Origin: a virus
DNA length: 37,523 bases
Reading direction: 5' to 3' (one strand)
IMG/VR virus record: IMGVR_UViG_3300021131_000021
Location: 1 to 37,523 of that record
Numbering within the stretch: position 1 is the stretch's first letter; each line of letters opens with the position of its first letter. The position numbers and the translations under genes are program-made. Of the stretch, positions 29,844 to 37,377 are shown piece after piece. The notes beneath the pieces were generated by a model. That model saw only the letters and a program-made list of their open reading frames with translations, was not told where the DNA came from and made no database searches.

Positions 29844-31070
29844 TTAGCCAATTGCTTTGTCGTAAAGCTCTGTGACTATACCCCTATTTAGGTCCCAATC
29901 AAGATAGAATCCGAATTCATTGCCATGACGATTCTTACGACTAACAATTTCCATAACATTTGAATCAGGATTTTTGTGAACTGCAATTGCCATATCTGCA
30001 TCATATTCAATTGCTTTTGACCAAGCAACTTGATTTAGCATAGGCGGATTGTCATGATCTGAAGTCTCTTCTGCTGTTGCAGCAGTAATATCAATCACGG
30101 GAATATTGTTTCTCATTGCAAGCATTTTAAACTCACGAGAGATATTCATGTTTCGTTCTGTCGGAGCCTTTGAGTTATTTGAATCAACAAATAGTTGATG
30201 ATAATCTAAGATTACTAGATCTGGCTTATGTTGATCAATTTTTGCTTGAACTGTTGTTGGAGTTACAACTCCAGAACCTTCATTTGAAACTAGAATAAAT
30301 CCATTCTTATCCAGGAACTTCTTCTTTCCCCAATCATCAAATGCTTCCATATCAATACTACCTCTTGAAAAGTCTGAGGACTTAAACAGTCCCGACCCAA
30401 GCATTGTATAAATGCGGTCACGCATATTTTCAGGAGTCATTTCTAGGGAAATGATCATGGGCTTAAATCCCTGTTCCCAGGCCTTACAAGCCAAATAGGA
30501 CGAGAACCATGTCTTACCCTTACCTGGCCAACCAATCATCACGATAAGGTGTCCTGGAGCCATTCCTGTGGGGTATGCATAGTCAATAGCCTTGAAGCCA
30601 GTCATAATTCCTGGGCTACCGCCCATAATATTGGAGCGATCTCTAACAGCCTCAAAGTGCTTTTCTGCAGACTTATAATCAGTCAAATCAATATCACGAA
30701 TATTTGCAGTAAGCTTGCCCAAGCCAGTAAGTTCTTTTTGCATATCGCCAATAACACGAGCAGATGCCTCTGTCTTTAGGCTAGCTCCAGAGGTTAATAG
30801 CAGGTTGCGTAAACGGCTAGCAAGGTATTCGTTCTTTAACTGATCTAAGTAATATGCTGTTTCGCCTTTTACTTTGACTGGTTCAAAATCCTTGAACCTT
30901 TCAGTCAAAACTGAAATATCTGGAACTGCTTTAAACTTTAAGTAGTATGACTTTAGGCCTTCCCACACATCTCTGTGTGAAGTAAACACTTCATCAATAT
31001 TGTCAGCAAGGACTGTAGAAATATCTTTGTTCTCACATACGGCTGTAATAACTGCTGACTCAGTATTCAT
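29844..31070 (-). CDS. DnaB-like replicative helicase
   Basis: 408 residues. A short N-terminal helical domain (1-100) precedes the RecA-like motor with FKAIDYAYPTG, Walker A GWPGKGKT (180-187), MIISLEMTPENM, LVILDYHQLF (Walker B) and the late SRKNRHGNEFGF finger. It is a hexameric 5'-3' helicase at the fork and pairs with the primase 0.3 kb downstream. Overlaps the preceding 110-residue gene by 11 nt. Shorter than cellular DnaB (about 470) mainly at the N-terminus. Confidence 0.88.
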   Translation of the reverse strand: MNTESAVITAVCENKDISTVLADNIDEVFTSHRDVWEGLKSYYLKFKAVPDISVLTERFKDFEPVKVKGETAYYLDQLKNEYLASRLRNLLLTSGASLKTEASARVIGDMQKELTGLGKLTANIRDIDLTDYKSAEKHFEAVRDRSNIMGGSPGIMTGFKAIDYAYPTGMAPGHLIVMIGWPGKGKTWFSSYLACKAWEQGFKPMIISLEMTPENMRDRIYTMLGSGLFKSSDFSRGSIDMEAFDDWGKKKFLDKNGFILVSNEGSGVVTPTTVQAKIDQHKPDLVILDYHQLFVDSNNSKAPTERNMNISREFKMLAMRNNIPVIDITAATAEETSDHDNPPMLNQVAWSKAIEYDADMAIAVHKNPDSNVMEIVSRKNRHGNEFGFYLDWDLNRGIVTELYDKAIG

Positions 31071-31392
31071 TGTCTCTTTCTTTAACCATTAGTTCTGTCT
31101 GCTTCATAATAAGTTCCCGACGGGCCCTATCTTTTTCTAATTCTACCAGTGAGGAATCAATCTTGTCAAAGTTGTAAAAGAACCAAGTCAAATTATGATC
31201 GGTCTTATTTAACTTAAAATATTGCTCAAGAAGCTGTTTTGCTCTATCAAAGCCTACACTATCAACAACATCTTTCATCGCCCACTTTTCACGATACTTA
31301 TTAACAATGGGAACCTTTTTGTATTTTTCTTTATACAAAACGCAAAAAAGGGATACTAGAGAGTATGCTTCCTTTGCTTCGTCTTTTGTCAT
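31060..31392 (-). CDS. Helical protein next to helicase, loader candidate
   Basis: 110 residues, almost all helical: DEAKEAYSLVSLFCVLYKEKY, then GFDRAKQLLEQYFKLNKTDHNLTWFFYNFD and a charged coiled tail. The middle recalls the C-terminal domain of phage replication-initiator or loader proteins (WFFYNFDKI style). The position directly upstream of the DnaB-like gene with overlaps supports a helicase-loading role, but that is inference. Confidence 0.58.
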   Translation of the reverse strand: MTKDEAKEAYSLVSLFCVLYKEKYKKVPIVNKYREKWAMKDVVDSVGFDRAKQLLEQYFKLNKTDHNLTWFFYNFDKIDSSLVELEKDRARRELIMKQTELMVKERDNEY

Positions 31393-31604
31393 TTCTTACC
31401 TTTGCCTGCATTAAGCTCTGCTTCAATTTCATTTACCTTCTCCATTAACTTACCCTCAACAAAAGCATATACCCTGTTGGTAGCCTCATCAATAGTTTCA
31501 CCCTCCCGCTTAAAATCTTCAATGCCAATTCCAACCTTTAGGCTTTCATAATTACCTAGGTTGCGTGTGAATTGCAAATCAACTTTAACGTTAGTCTGAT
31601 TCAT
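31389..31604 (-). CDS. Small conserved-looking phage protein
   Basis: 71 residues beginning with beta strands (VKVDLQFTRNLGNYESLKVGIGIED), then a helix from DEATNRVYAFVEGKLM to the C-terminus. This strand-strand-helix arrangement with RNLGNYES is seen in several phage replication regions, and function is unknown. The C-terminal AGKGKK is basic. Overlaps its neighbours by 4 and 14 nt. Confidence 0.6.
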   Translation of the reverse strand: MNQTNVKVDLQFTRNLGNYESLKVGIGIEDFKREGETIDEATNRVYAFVEGKLMEKVNEIEAELNAGKGKK

Positions 31605-31821
31605 TCTGTACTTCTTCCTTGTGACCCATAGAAAATCCTGGCTTAAATTTCTTTACATCGCCTTCAGATAAATGCTGGTACAAAATCATTAACCTGTCAG
31701 ATATACCTATCATAGCATCAATGTCCTTACTTTGTACAGCTATATCCATTGTGAATTCTAACACACGAAGAGCTTGGTCAAGCACATGTTTTGCTTCTTT
31801 ATTTAACTTCTTATCTACCAT
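31591..31821 (-). CDS. Hypothetical helical protein
   Basis: 76 residues, nearly all helix (KHVLDQALRVLEFTMDIAVQS; IGISDRLMILYQHL), with a short charged tail. No Cys, membrane segment or recognised motif. Overlaps both neighbours (7 and 14 nt), in the string that leads from the Zn-ribbon gene to the helicase. Confidence 0.58.
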   Translation of the reverse strand: MVDKKLNKEAKHVLDQALRVLEFTMDIAVQSKDIDAMIGISDRLMILYQHLSEGDVKKFKPGFSMGHKEEVQNESD

Positions 31822-32330
31822 TCAGGTTGCTTCCAAACTGGGATGAACTCCCCATCATTGTTTTTTACATACAATATGTTTTCTTGTTTCATTATAGCTT
31901 CTAATTCTGCTCTTGAGGGCATATCACCAGGTGTAACACCGCCGTCAATTCTAGGGCGACCACGATGAACTGTCTTAAAAAAATCATGCATCTCCCTTAT
32001 ATTATCCTCACTCCAAAAATATTTTCCTGGAGTTTTATTACCATTTAAAGAATATGATCTTTGGGGGTATTTTAAATTTCCCCGTCTCATATGAAGATTT
32101 ATAGTATCTTCGTGTTTTCCTATAATTTTAACAACTTCGGATATAGGATAAGCATGTTGCTTATTTTTATTAACATCTGTTAAGCTATAAGCAACACGCT
32201 TTCCATTTTGGTAATCCCAAGCAACCAAAAGGTCCTCGGCACGTGAGCGTCTTAAGACTTTATGCAACAATCCGTTTAGATAGAAATACCGTAACCGAGT
32301 TGTGCTTGATGTTCTCTTTTTGCTAACCAT
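31815..32330 (-). CDS. MerR/HTH-like DNA-binding protein
   Basis: 171 residues. The centre YPISEVVKIIGKHEDTINLHMRRG followed by YFWSEDNIREMHDFF is the helix-turn-helix plus wing pattern of MerR-like or excisionase-like binders. It is preceded by a basic beta part and followed by HRGRPRIDGG, an AT-hook-like GRP. It likely regulates the replication genes or binds an origin, and sits at the head of that block. Overlaps the Zn-ribbon gene by 55 nt. Confidence 0.65.
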   Translation of the reverse strand: MVSKKRTSSTTRLRYFYLNGLLHKVLRRSRAEDLLVAWDYQNGKRVAYSLTDVNKNKQHAYPISEVVKIIGKHEDTINLHMRRGNLKYPQRSYSLNGNKTPGKYFWSEDNIREMHDFFKTVHRGRPRIDGGVTPGDMPSRAELEAIMKQENILYVKNNDGEFIPVWKQPEW

Positions 32331-32461
32331 GCCCCAAACCTAGTGTCTCTTTTGATCATCCATCTTTTACCGCACAATAGGCAGAAAAGTTCAATTCGTA
32401 AATTTTGAGAATAAACTCTATCTACAAAAACCCTGCCTGTGCATTTTTTACAATTGAGCAT
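32276..32461 (-). CDS. Small zinc-ribbon protein
   Basis: 61 residues with CKKC (4-7) and CLLC (27-30) forming one zinc ribbon, and a basic end (KREHQAQ). Starts six bases after GATAAT with TTGCAA 17 bp upstream, so a leaderless transcript is likely. The last 18 codons overlap the MerR-like gene in another frame, which argues for co-evolution of the pair or a later start of that gene. Not assigned to a family. Confidence 0.65.
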   Translation of the reverse strand: MLNCKKCTGRVFVDRVYSQNLRIELFCLLCGKRWMIKRDTRFGAWLAKREHQAQLGYGISI

Positions 32462-32467
32462 TATTCA

Positions 32468-32496
32468 ATTATCTTGTTACTTAGCTGCCTTTGCAA
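32468..32496 (-). promoter_or_regulatory. Leaderless promoter for replication string
   Basis: TTGCAA (32496-32491), 17 bp, GATAAT (32473-32468), six bases to the ATG at 32461. Lies within the end of the membrane-protein gene. Moderate match to consensus. Confidence 0.55.
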
Positions 32497-32773
32497 GTGC
32501 CTTTTCAGCATCTGACTGTGCTGCTGCGACAACATTAGTAAGTACTGCTGCTTCTGGTACAGACAGGTGCTCTTGCTTTGTTAGCTTTGCAACCAAACCA
32601 CGTGGGTTAATCTTTGCAAGAACTGGACCAATAACTCCATAGATTGCTGCAAATGCAACATGCTTTAGGTTATGGTTTGCTGATCCGCCACGCTGCCAAA
32701 GAATGACGGCTGCAGATGCAGTTGCATATACGTAGTGCTCAACCAGAGTCTTCTCTGAGTTTGTGATCTTCAT
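32477..32773 (-). CDS. Small membrane protein
   Basis: 98 residues. Two weakly hydrophobic helices (about 12-26 YVYATASAAVILW and 39-55 HVAFAAIYGVIGPVLA) with an RGGSANHN turn, then a Lys/Ala-rich helical tail. The layout resembles small actinophage proteins of the '...NPRGL' type found near lysis or tail genes. A holin is possible but unsupported by neighbours. A strong AAGGAG ribosome site precedes the ATG; 9 nt after the phosphoesterase stop. Confidence 0.6.
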   Translation of the reverse strand: MKITNSEKTLVEHYVYATASAAVILWQRGGSANHNLKHVAFAAIYGVIGPVLAKINPRGLVAKLTKQEHLSVPEAAVLTNVVAAAQSDAEKALAKAAK

Positions 32774-32782
32774 TTTGTCTCC

Positions 32783-33586
32783 TTATAGACTAAATAATTT
32801 TCCATCAACTACACAAGTGTAGTTAGGGGAAATTTCCACAATTTGTACATGAGGATGTTGACCATTCTCAATATGTGCAATTGCGAAACCTTTTTGCCAG
32901 TTGTGATTCTGAGTGTACTTCATTCCATCACTCTTTTCATCACACATATGCCCAATCTCGTATCCACGGATTGTTCTTCCACCCGTCGCCACTGGTAGCT
33001 CGTATGTCTGGAAGTGTGAAGCGATTCTGTGTGAGTGACCTCTAATTAAAGAAATTTGTAGGTCATCAATATCTTTTCTAACTGCACCAGTATCTGCAAT
33101 TGAAAGTCCATGGTGAACATGGATGTCTCCAAATCGTTGCTTAGGCAATTCATTATAGTAAATGTAATCGTATCCTAGCGAATCCAAGCCCCACAAGGAT
33201 TCTGGAGTGACCTCTGAGGCATACTCTGGAAGCTTTTTGTCAACATAGTCAAAGATTCTAATATCATGATTTCCTAGTGCTGAAAATAGCTGTGCATTCG
33301 GGAGCATCTCTCTGGTCTTAGCATAGAAATCTCTTGCACCCTTTGCTTCATGTCGCATCATGGGAACAATAAGATCCTTGCTATCATCTTTGTGGAGCTT
33401 CATGAATTCTGCAGAACGACCCTCTGTATACTTGCTATAACATGCTTGATCATCTGTGTCTCCCAAGTAGTCAACAACATCTGGCTTGAAAGATTTCATG
33501 ACCTTAAACCATAATTCAATAGCTTTGTCATCTTGATATGGAAATTGCTGATCAGATGATAGCATCCACTTTAAGTCATTACTCAT
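32783..33586 (-). CDS. Calcineurin-like metallophosphoesterase
   Basis: 267 residues. Metal-site motifs in order: SSDQQ (Asp12, with Gln where His is usual), YLGDTDDQ, SALGNHD, HVHHGLS, GHSHR. The two-metal centre is essentially complete; the first motif's Gln is a known variation. Phage members may act on nucleotides, RNA ends or phosphoproteins. It has a perfect promoter at 33612-33641 and leads a separate short transcription unit. Substrate not deducible. Confidence 0.88.
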   Translation of the reverse strand: MSNDLKWMLSSDQQFPYQDDKAIELWFKVMKSFKPDVVDYLGDTDDQACYSKYTEGRSAEFMKLHKDDSKDLIVPMMRHEAKGARDFYAKTREMLPNAQLFSALGNHDIRIFDYVDKKLPEYASEVTPESLWGLDSLGYDYIYYNELPKQRFGDIHVHHGLSIADTGAVRKDIDDLQISLIRGHSHRIASHFQTYELPVATGGRTIRGYEIGHMCDEKSDGMKYTQNHNWQKGFAIAHIENGQHPHVQIVEISPNYTCVVDGKLFSL

Positions 33587-33611
33587 ATAATCCTTTGTTT
33601 AGGTTTAGTCA

Positions 33612-33641
33612 ATTATACTACTAGGTGTTTTGTTTTGTCAA
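33612..33641 (-). promoter_or_regulatory. Consensus promoter for phosphoesterase
   Basis: TTGACA (33641-33636), 18 bp, TATAAT (33617-33612), leader of about 19 nt containing AAAGGA. Both hexamers are perfect; -35 overlaps the end of the HNH gene. Confidence 0.85.
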
Positions 33642-33898
33642 GCTACATGAGCTTTATTATGTTCTATTCTTGAACATAGAAAAAGATTGATTAATCTATT
33701 ATCAGTTTTATCATGATTAATATGATGAATAGTTTCCCAGTCTTCGATTGTTCTGTTTAGTTGTTTTTCTATTATTAGGCGGTGTTCATAGTACCAGCCT
33801 TTAAAATTTTTAGGATGCTCAGGTACTTTTATAAGTACATATCCTTCTTTACTGATCCTTCTATCACGTTTCGTCCAAAACCTGATAGGCTGATACAT
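33638..33898 (-). CDS. HNH endonuclease, homing-type
   Basis: 86 residues from ATG at 33898. It has GYVLIKVPEHPKNFKGW and YEHRLIIEKQLNR, then TIHHINHDKTDNRLINL, the His-His...Asn...HNH core of small phage homing endonucleases (class with YxxEHR and HHxDxxxxNN-like motif). Such genes are usually selfish insertions between phage genes. Start placed after the stop of the upstream gene; the longer frame upstream has no ribosome site. Confidence 0.83.
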   Translation of the reverse strand: MYQPIRFWTKRDRRISKEGYVLIKVPEHPKNFKGWYYEHRLIIEKQLNRTIEDWETIHHINHDKTDNRLINLFLCSRIEHNKAHVA

Positions 33899-33899
33899 G

Positions 33900-34307
33900 T
33901 TATAGTTTTTCTCCTTCTGGATGAACAAAAATTTCTTTTTGTCCTACCTTAATGATTTCACTATCAAGCCATTCTAGCACATCGGGATCAATTACATGGC
34001 GACGTTTTGAATCGCTTATAAGATATATTCTACCATCTGATATGTCATGGATCAAACTTCCATCACGGAATCCTAAAACTCCCGCCGTAGAAAAGTTGAC
34101 AAGCATTGCTTCTGAAGTTTCAACAATTGGTAATGACCAAGATTGCATCGCTTTATCTGAAACAAATTTAAAACGCTTGTTACCCTTAATATAAAAATAT
34201 CCCTTTTCGGTATGTGCTATCAATCCGCTAGGGACGGCGGGATTGTGTTGTTTTTTTAGCTTTTTCTTTTGTGACTTGATTAGCTTCAACTTTTTTGCCC
34301 TTTTCAT
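33900..34307 (-). CDS. Structural-like protein with 'KRRHVIDPDVLEWL' domain
   Basis: Up to 135 residues. From about residue 95 a repeat-like domain reads GRIYLISDSKRRHVIDPDVLEWL...EIFVHPEGEKL, a module I know from phage tail- or cell wall-associated proteins. The Lys-rich first 28 residues overlap the coiled-coil gene by 80 nt and look like noise. A TTG at 34223, just after that gene's stop, would give a 107-residue protein beginning at IAHTEKG and is an equally good start. Neither start has a clear ribosome site. Confidence 0.6.
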   Translation of the reverse strand: MKRAKKLKLIKSQKKKLKKQHNPAVPSGLIAHTEKGYFYIKGNKRFKFVSDKAMQSWSLPIVETSEAMLVNFSTAGVLGFRDGSLIHDISDGRIYLISDSKRRHVIDPDVLEWLDSEIIKVGQKEIFVHPEGEKL

Positions 34308-34530
34308 ATTTTTCTATTTTCTTATTTAAATCTGCCACTAAATCTCTAAAGCCTTTTACTTGACTCTCAAAATCAAGATGTAGTTTTTCAACTTCTTTGT
34401 CCGTACCTGCTTTCAATTCACTCAACTCAGTGTAATCAGCACGTATCATGGCAATTTGCATTTCATACTGCGAAACAATTTCGGATATTCTTTGCTGTAA
34501 AGCCAAAACAATTAATTCGTTTTTATCCAT
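34228..34530 (-). CDS. Coiled-coil protein
   Basis: 100 residues predicted as one long coiled coil (heptads from residue 5 to about 75), ending in a Lys/Thr-rich tail (KEKAKKTTQSRRP). It opens a transcription unit after a TATAAT box and has an AAAGGA site. No enzymatic motif. May be a scaffold, spanin-like or tail-assembly factor; not recognised. Confidence 0.62.
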   Translation of the reverse strand: MDKNELIVLALQQRISEIVSQYEMQIAMIRADYTELSELKAGTDKEVEKLHLDFESQVKGFRDLVADLNKKIEKYEKGKKVEANQVTKEKAKKTTQSRRP

Positions 34531-34551
34531 CTATCATCCTTTGTTCATTAT

Positions 34552-34557
34552 ATTATA
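34552..34557 (-). promoter_or_regulatory. -10 element
   Basis: TATAAT 21 nt before the ATG at 34530, with AAAGGA between. The -35 hexamer (TGCCAC region) is poor. Confidence 0.4.
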
Positions 34558-34564
34558 GCACAAA

Positions 34565-35509
34565 CTATCTTCTTGGTGGCATACCATATCCACGGCTTTC
34601 TATATCTACATGAAAATAATAATTTTCATTATTAATCATATACCTTTTTTCTATTCCAGTCAAGTTAAAAAACTCTTCAACTTTATTTAAAGGTACATCT
34701 TCAAGGCCAGACATTAGCCTAGAAGTAAAATTAGTTTGTTTTTCAACATGTTCCCAGTAAGCATTTTTTCTATCATCTGACCAAGGCCTCAAACTTCTTC
34801 TTGTAATAACTCCATCTGGCTGTTGATGAGACATGTGGTGAAAAGTATCTCTTGATCCAACACCAAAAATTTTCCAACCCTTGCTGTACGTTCTTAAAGA
34901 CAAGCTGAACTCTTCAGTATTAAATGAAGAATCTTTACTTATTCCAACTTCTTCAACCCATTCATAAGGGGCAAAAAGATAACAGCATGTAACCCAGTAC
35001 CCAGCTTTTACCTGATTAGCTTCTAGAGTATGGTAGCCTGGAAAATTAAATCCAGGAATAAATCCTTTATACTCTTCAGCAATCATTGACATTTTTGGAT
35101 CTACTTCATAATTAATGCTGCCGTCTTGATTTATTTCATAATTTGCTGGGCAGTAAGATATTATATATTTATCTTCAGATATAGAGTTATATGTATATAG
35201 AGCATTTGCGTCCCAGCCCTTACTAGATAATGTGTGAGAATCAAACTGAATTAAATAATCATATTTAAAATCTACGGATACGGCAAGATTTCTTGCCCAC
35301 GCCACACCGCCCCTATATACACTTGCATCAAAATGACGATATAAAAGTTGATCAGATGGCATAAAGCTAAAATCATGGATTTTGCTATCTTCAGAAACAA
35401 GAGAAAAAAACAGGTTTTCTTTATTTGCAGAATTATTCCACAAATCTTTTACTGTAGAATAAAATTCTGGATCACAGTAGTTTACAATACTTACGAGTAT
35501 TTTTTTCAT
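34565..35509 (-). CDS. GlcNAc-type glycosyltransferase (Skp1 Gnt1-like family)
   Basis: 314 residues. RGGVAWARN (66-74), QFDSH (88-92) and GWD (98-100) reproduce the order R-G-V-x-W-A-R ... Q-x-D-S-H ... G-W-D of the GlcNAc transferase family that includes Skp1 Gnt1. QFDSH is the metal-binding DxD-type site. NTEEFSLSLRTYSKGW follows as the catalytic acidic region, and HHMSHQQP near 225. In eukaryotes this family adds GlcNAc to hydroxyproline. It directly follows two P4H-like genes with 2-3 nt spacing, which makes modification of a hydroxylated residue attractive; that link is inference. Confidence 0.82.
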   Translation of the reverse strand: MKKILVSIVNYCDPEFYSTVKDLWNNSANKENLFFSLVSEDSKIHDFSFMPSDQLLYRHFDASVYRGGVAWARNLAVSVDFKYDYLIQFDSHTLSSKGWDANALYTYNSISEDKYIISYCPANYEINQDGSINYEVDPKMSMIAEEYKGFIPGFNFPGYHTLEANQVKAGYWVTCCYLFAPYEWVEEVGISKDSSFNTEEFSLSLRTYSKGWKIFGVGSRDTFHHMSHQQPDGVITRRSLRPWSDDRKNAYWEHVEKQTNFTSRLMSGLEDVPLNKVEEFFNLTGIEKRYMINNENYYFHVDIESRGYGMPPRR

Positions 35510-35511
35510 AA

Positions 35512-36054
35512 CTATCTCCTGTTTTTTATAATATCAGCATCTACATAATCTGGTCCGTTTTTAAAATACCAGTGATCCTCATCGGCAAAATGAAAAAATA
35601 TCATTGCAACTTTATTTTTTTGAGGCATAGGAAAATTATTTCTCCAGTGCTCTTGATCATTGCCGTAATATGCCAATGCTTCATTTGGAAAGAGTGTATA
35701 GGGGTTTCCTTCAACCCATAAGTCCCAAGCGTAATTTTGGTATAAACAAAAATCTATCGTATACGTGCAAGCATTATCATCTTTATGCTTCCATAGCTTT
35801 GCGTTCTCCCCACTATATTGTGCAAATAATGCATAAGTTGGAAGCAATGTTGGTGCATCAAATATCTCTCTAGCCAAACTAGTCAGGCTTTCAAAATAAT
35901 ATTGCAGCTCTCTTACATCGTTTTGATCTGCAACATGCCTTGAAAAATGTGGATCAAAGTTAAAAGTAGCCACCCTATCTTTACTAAAAGTTTTTAAAAG
36001 GTTTTTAAAATCTTCTTTATTAAAGACATCAATTATTTTTTGAGGTGGCTTCAT
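35512..36054 (-). CDS. 2OG-Fe(II) oxygenase-like protein
   Basis: 180 residues. The double-stranded beta-helix reads LFAQYSGENAKLWKHKDD, giving His90-x-Asp92, then WDLWVEGNPYTLFPNEALAY, then EHWRN with His136 and Arg138. This is the compact 2OG oxygenase pattern with a HWR close; a later FFHFADEDHWYF adds another His pair. It differs from the P4H-like genes in lacking the NDDY-GGE turn. Three bases separate it from the P4H-like gene upstream and two from the glycosyltransferase, so all three are one operon. Confidence 0.75.
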   Translation of the reverse strand: MKPPQKIIDVFNKEDFKNLLKTFSKDRVATFNFDPHFSRHVADQNDVRELQYYFESLTSLAREIFDAPTLLPTYALFAQYSGENAKLWKHKDDNACTYTIDFCLYQNYAWDLWVEGNPYTLFPNEALAYYGNDQEHWRNNFPMPQKNKVAMIFFHFADEDHWYFKNGPDYVDADIIKNRR

Positions 36055-36057
36055 ATA

Positions 36058-36654
36058 CTACCTCAACCAGCTTACAACAGAGTATCTTGTTCCAGATATT
36101 ACTGGACTTACAGAATGGTTATATGTATATATTGATGGAAATAAAATAAAGTCATTTGCTTCTGGCTTTATTGATAAATTAAAGCTGGGGAAATTAATCT
36201 CCCCACCAGCATAATCATCATTCATGTAAAATAAAGTTGATATTCTTCTATGATAAGCAATACTATCATCAATATGATTGCTGAAGTGTTGACCTACGCC
36301 ATACTTTAAAATACCCCATTGATCATGCCATTCAGTTTCTATTCCAAAAAAAGACTTGTATTCTTGCTCACAAGGAGTAAATGCTTCAAAAAAAACGTTG
36401 TTTAATGTTTTATAAAAAGAATCCTGAAAGTTTTGATAATCCTCGTTTTTACCACCCAAATATGGAACAGCCATAGAGTCTGTATCTCTAATAAACTTAT
36501 TTATGCTTTCTTCTTTATTTGTCCTTACTGCGGATGCAGCCCAAGAAGCTGTTCTGTGATCAACACAATCTTCAATTTCCTTGATAAGATCTTTTGACTC
36601 TGGCAAAACATTTTTGTATATAAATATTCCTGGAGCGATAATATGTTTTTCCAC
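36058..36654 (-). CDS. Prolyl-4-hydroxylase-like 2OG oxygenase
   Basis: 198 residues. Iron ligands His127-x-Asp129 (SNHIDD) and His180 (YNHSVSP), 2OG Arg190 (SGTRYSV), and the P4H-type turn YMNDDYAGGEINFP. The N-terminus IFIYKNVLPES is the family entry helix. Length and layout resemble viral and bacterial P4H enzymes, which act on proline-rich peptides. Two genes upstream on the same strand lies a proline-rich repeat protein, an obvious candidate substrate. Starts one base after the Zn protein gene ends. Confidence 0.87.
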   Translation of the reverse strand: MEKHIIAPGIFIYKNVLPESKDLIKEIEDCVDHRTASWAASAVRTNKEESINKFIRDTDSMAVPYLGGKNEDYQNFQDSFYKTLNNVFFEAFTPCEQEYKSFFGIETEWHDQWGILKYGVGQHFSNHIDDSIAYHRRISTLFYMNDDYAGGEINFPSFNLSIKPEANDFILFPSIYTYNHSVSPVISGTRYSVVSWLR

Positions 36655-36655
36655 G

Positions 36656-36892
36656 TTACCATTTTTCCATTGGGCAGACAGCTGATTGTATTTTTGTTTT
36701 TACAGCCATAAAGCATCCACACTTTTTACATTGTTTTGTCAATCTTATTAGCTCTGGGCATGCTTTGCATATTTCAAATCTTCTACTTGATTCTTCATCG
36801 GTGCTCCATTCAGTATTTGGATTTAACATGTCCCAAGGCCTAGTATCGCCAATCTTTTCTTTATATTTTTGCCAAGCACTTTTTTCTTCCAT
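36656..36892 (-). CDS. DUF6171-like zinc protein
   Basis: 78 residues. RRFEICKACPEL, TKQCKKCGCFMAVKTK and AVCPMEKW give the Cys pattern CxxC, CxxCxC, C, shared with small phage proteins of DUF6171 type. The N-terminal third is Trp/Asp-rich and acidic. Its role is unknown; in phages it often precedes structural or modification genes. One base after the stop of the 144-residue gene and one before the P4H-like gene. Confidence 0.72.
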   Translation of the reverse strand: MEEKSAWQKYKEKIGDTRPWDMLNPNTEWSTDEESSRRFEICKACPELIRLTKQCKKCGCFMAVKTKIQSAVCPMEKW

Positions 36893-36893
36893 T

Positions 36894-37328
36894 TTATGCT
36901 ATCCCTTCTGGATCGTAAAATTTTTCACCATCGTACTTCCAACCAATATTTATAAATTGTTCTGGATCTGCTTCAACCTTTGTTGGATTGTCCATTATTT
37001 GTTCTAAAGTTTTTTCAAAAGTTGGACTATTAGTAGGCCATTTTATAAATGCAGCCACATCTTCATCCACGACAAAGATAACCCTTATAACAGAGCTGTT
37101 TTCAGGATAAAGACTTTTATCCCATGGCTTTCCATCTGGATCAATTAAAGTATCGTTGATGTACTTCCAGCCATATTCAGCTGGACAATTACCGTCTATC
37201 TGTATAAGCCTTGGATTTGAATCAATAGCAGCCATCATCATTTCTTCAAGATAATTTTCGCTATCTAACAAAAATGGAAAAATAACTTCATTATCTTTAT
37301 TTAAATAAATAATATGTCTCTTGGTCAA
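36894..37328 (-). CDS. Structural-like protein with duplicated WKY motif
   Basis: 144 residues from TTG at 37328; AAGGAGACGG lies eight bases before it and no ATG fits. Two copies of a short motif, GWKYINDTLIDPDGK (about 53-67) and GWKYDGEKFYDPEG (at the C-terminus), flank a beta-rich centre. Such G-W-x-Y...DPEG elements are typical of tail-tip, fibre and fibre-assembly proteins. It may accompany the proline-rich protein upstream. Driven by its own promoter at 37349-37377. Confidence 0.62.
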   Translation of the reverse strand: MTKRHIIYLNKDNEVIFPFLLDSENYLEEMMMAAIDSNPRLIQIDGNCPAEYGWKYINDTLIDPDGKPWDKSLYPENSSVIRVIFVVDEDVAAFIKWPTNSPTFEKTLEQIMDNPTKVEADPEQFINIGWKYDGEKFYDPEGIA

Positions 37329-37348
37329 GCCCCGTCTCCTTTTTCTTC

Positions 37349-37377
37349 ATTATATCACTTACTACTATTTTATTCAA
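37349..37377 (-). promoter_or_regulatory. Promoter for the hydroxylase/glycosyltransferase operon
   Basis: TTGAAT (37377-37372), 17 bp, TATAAT (37354-37349) with an extended TGA before it. Begins just after the stop of the proline-rich gene, so the modification genes can be made independently of it. Confidence 0.72.
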
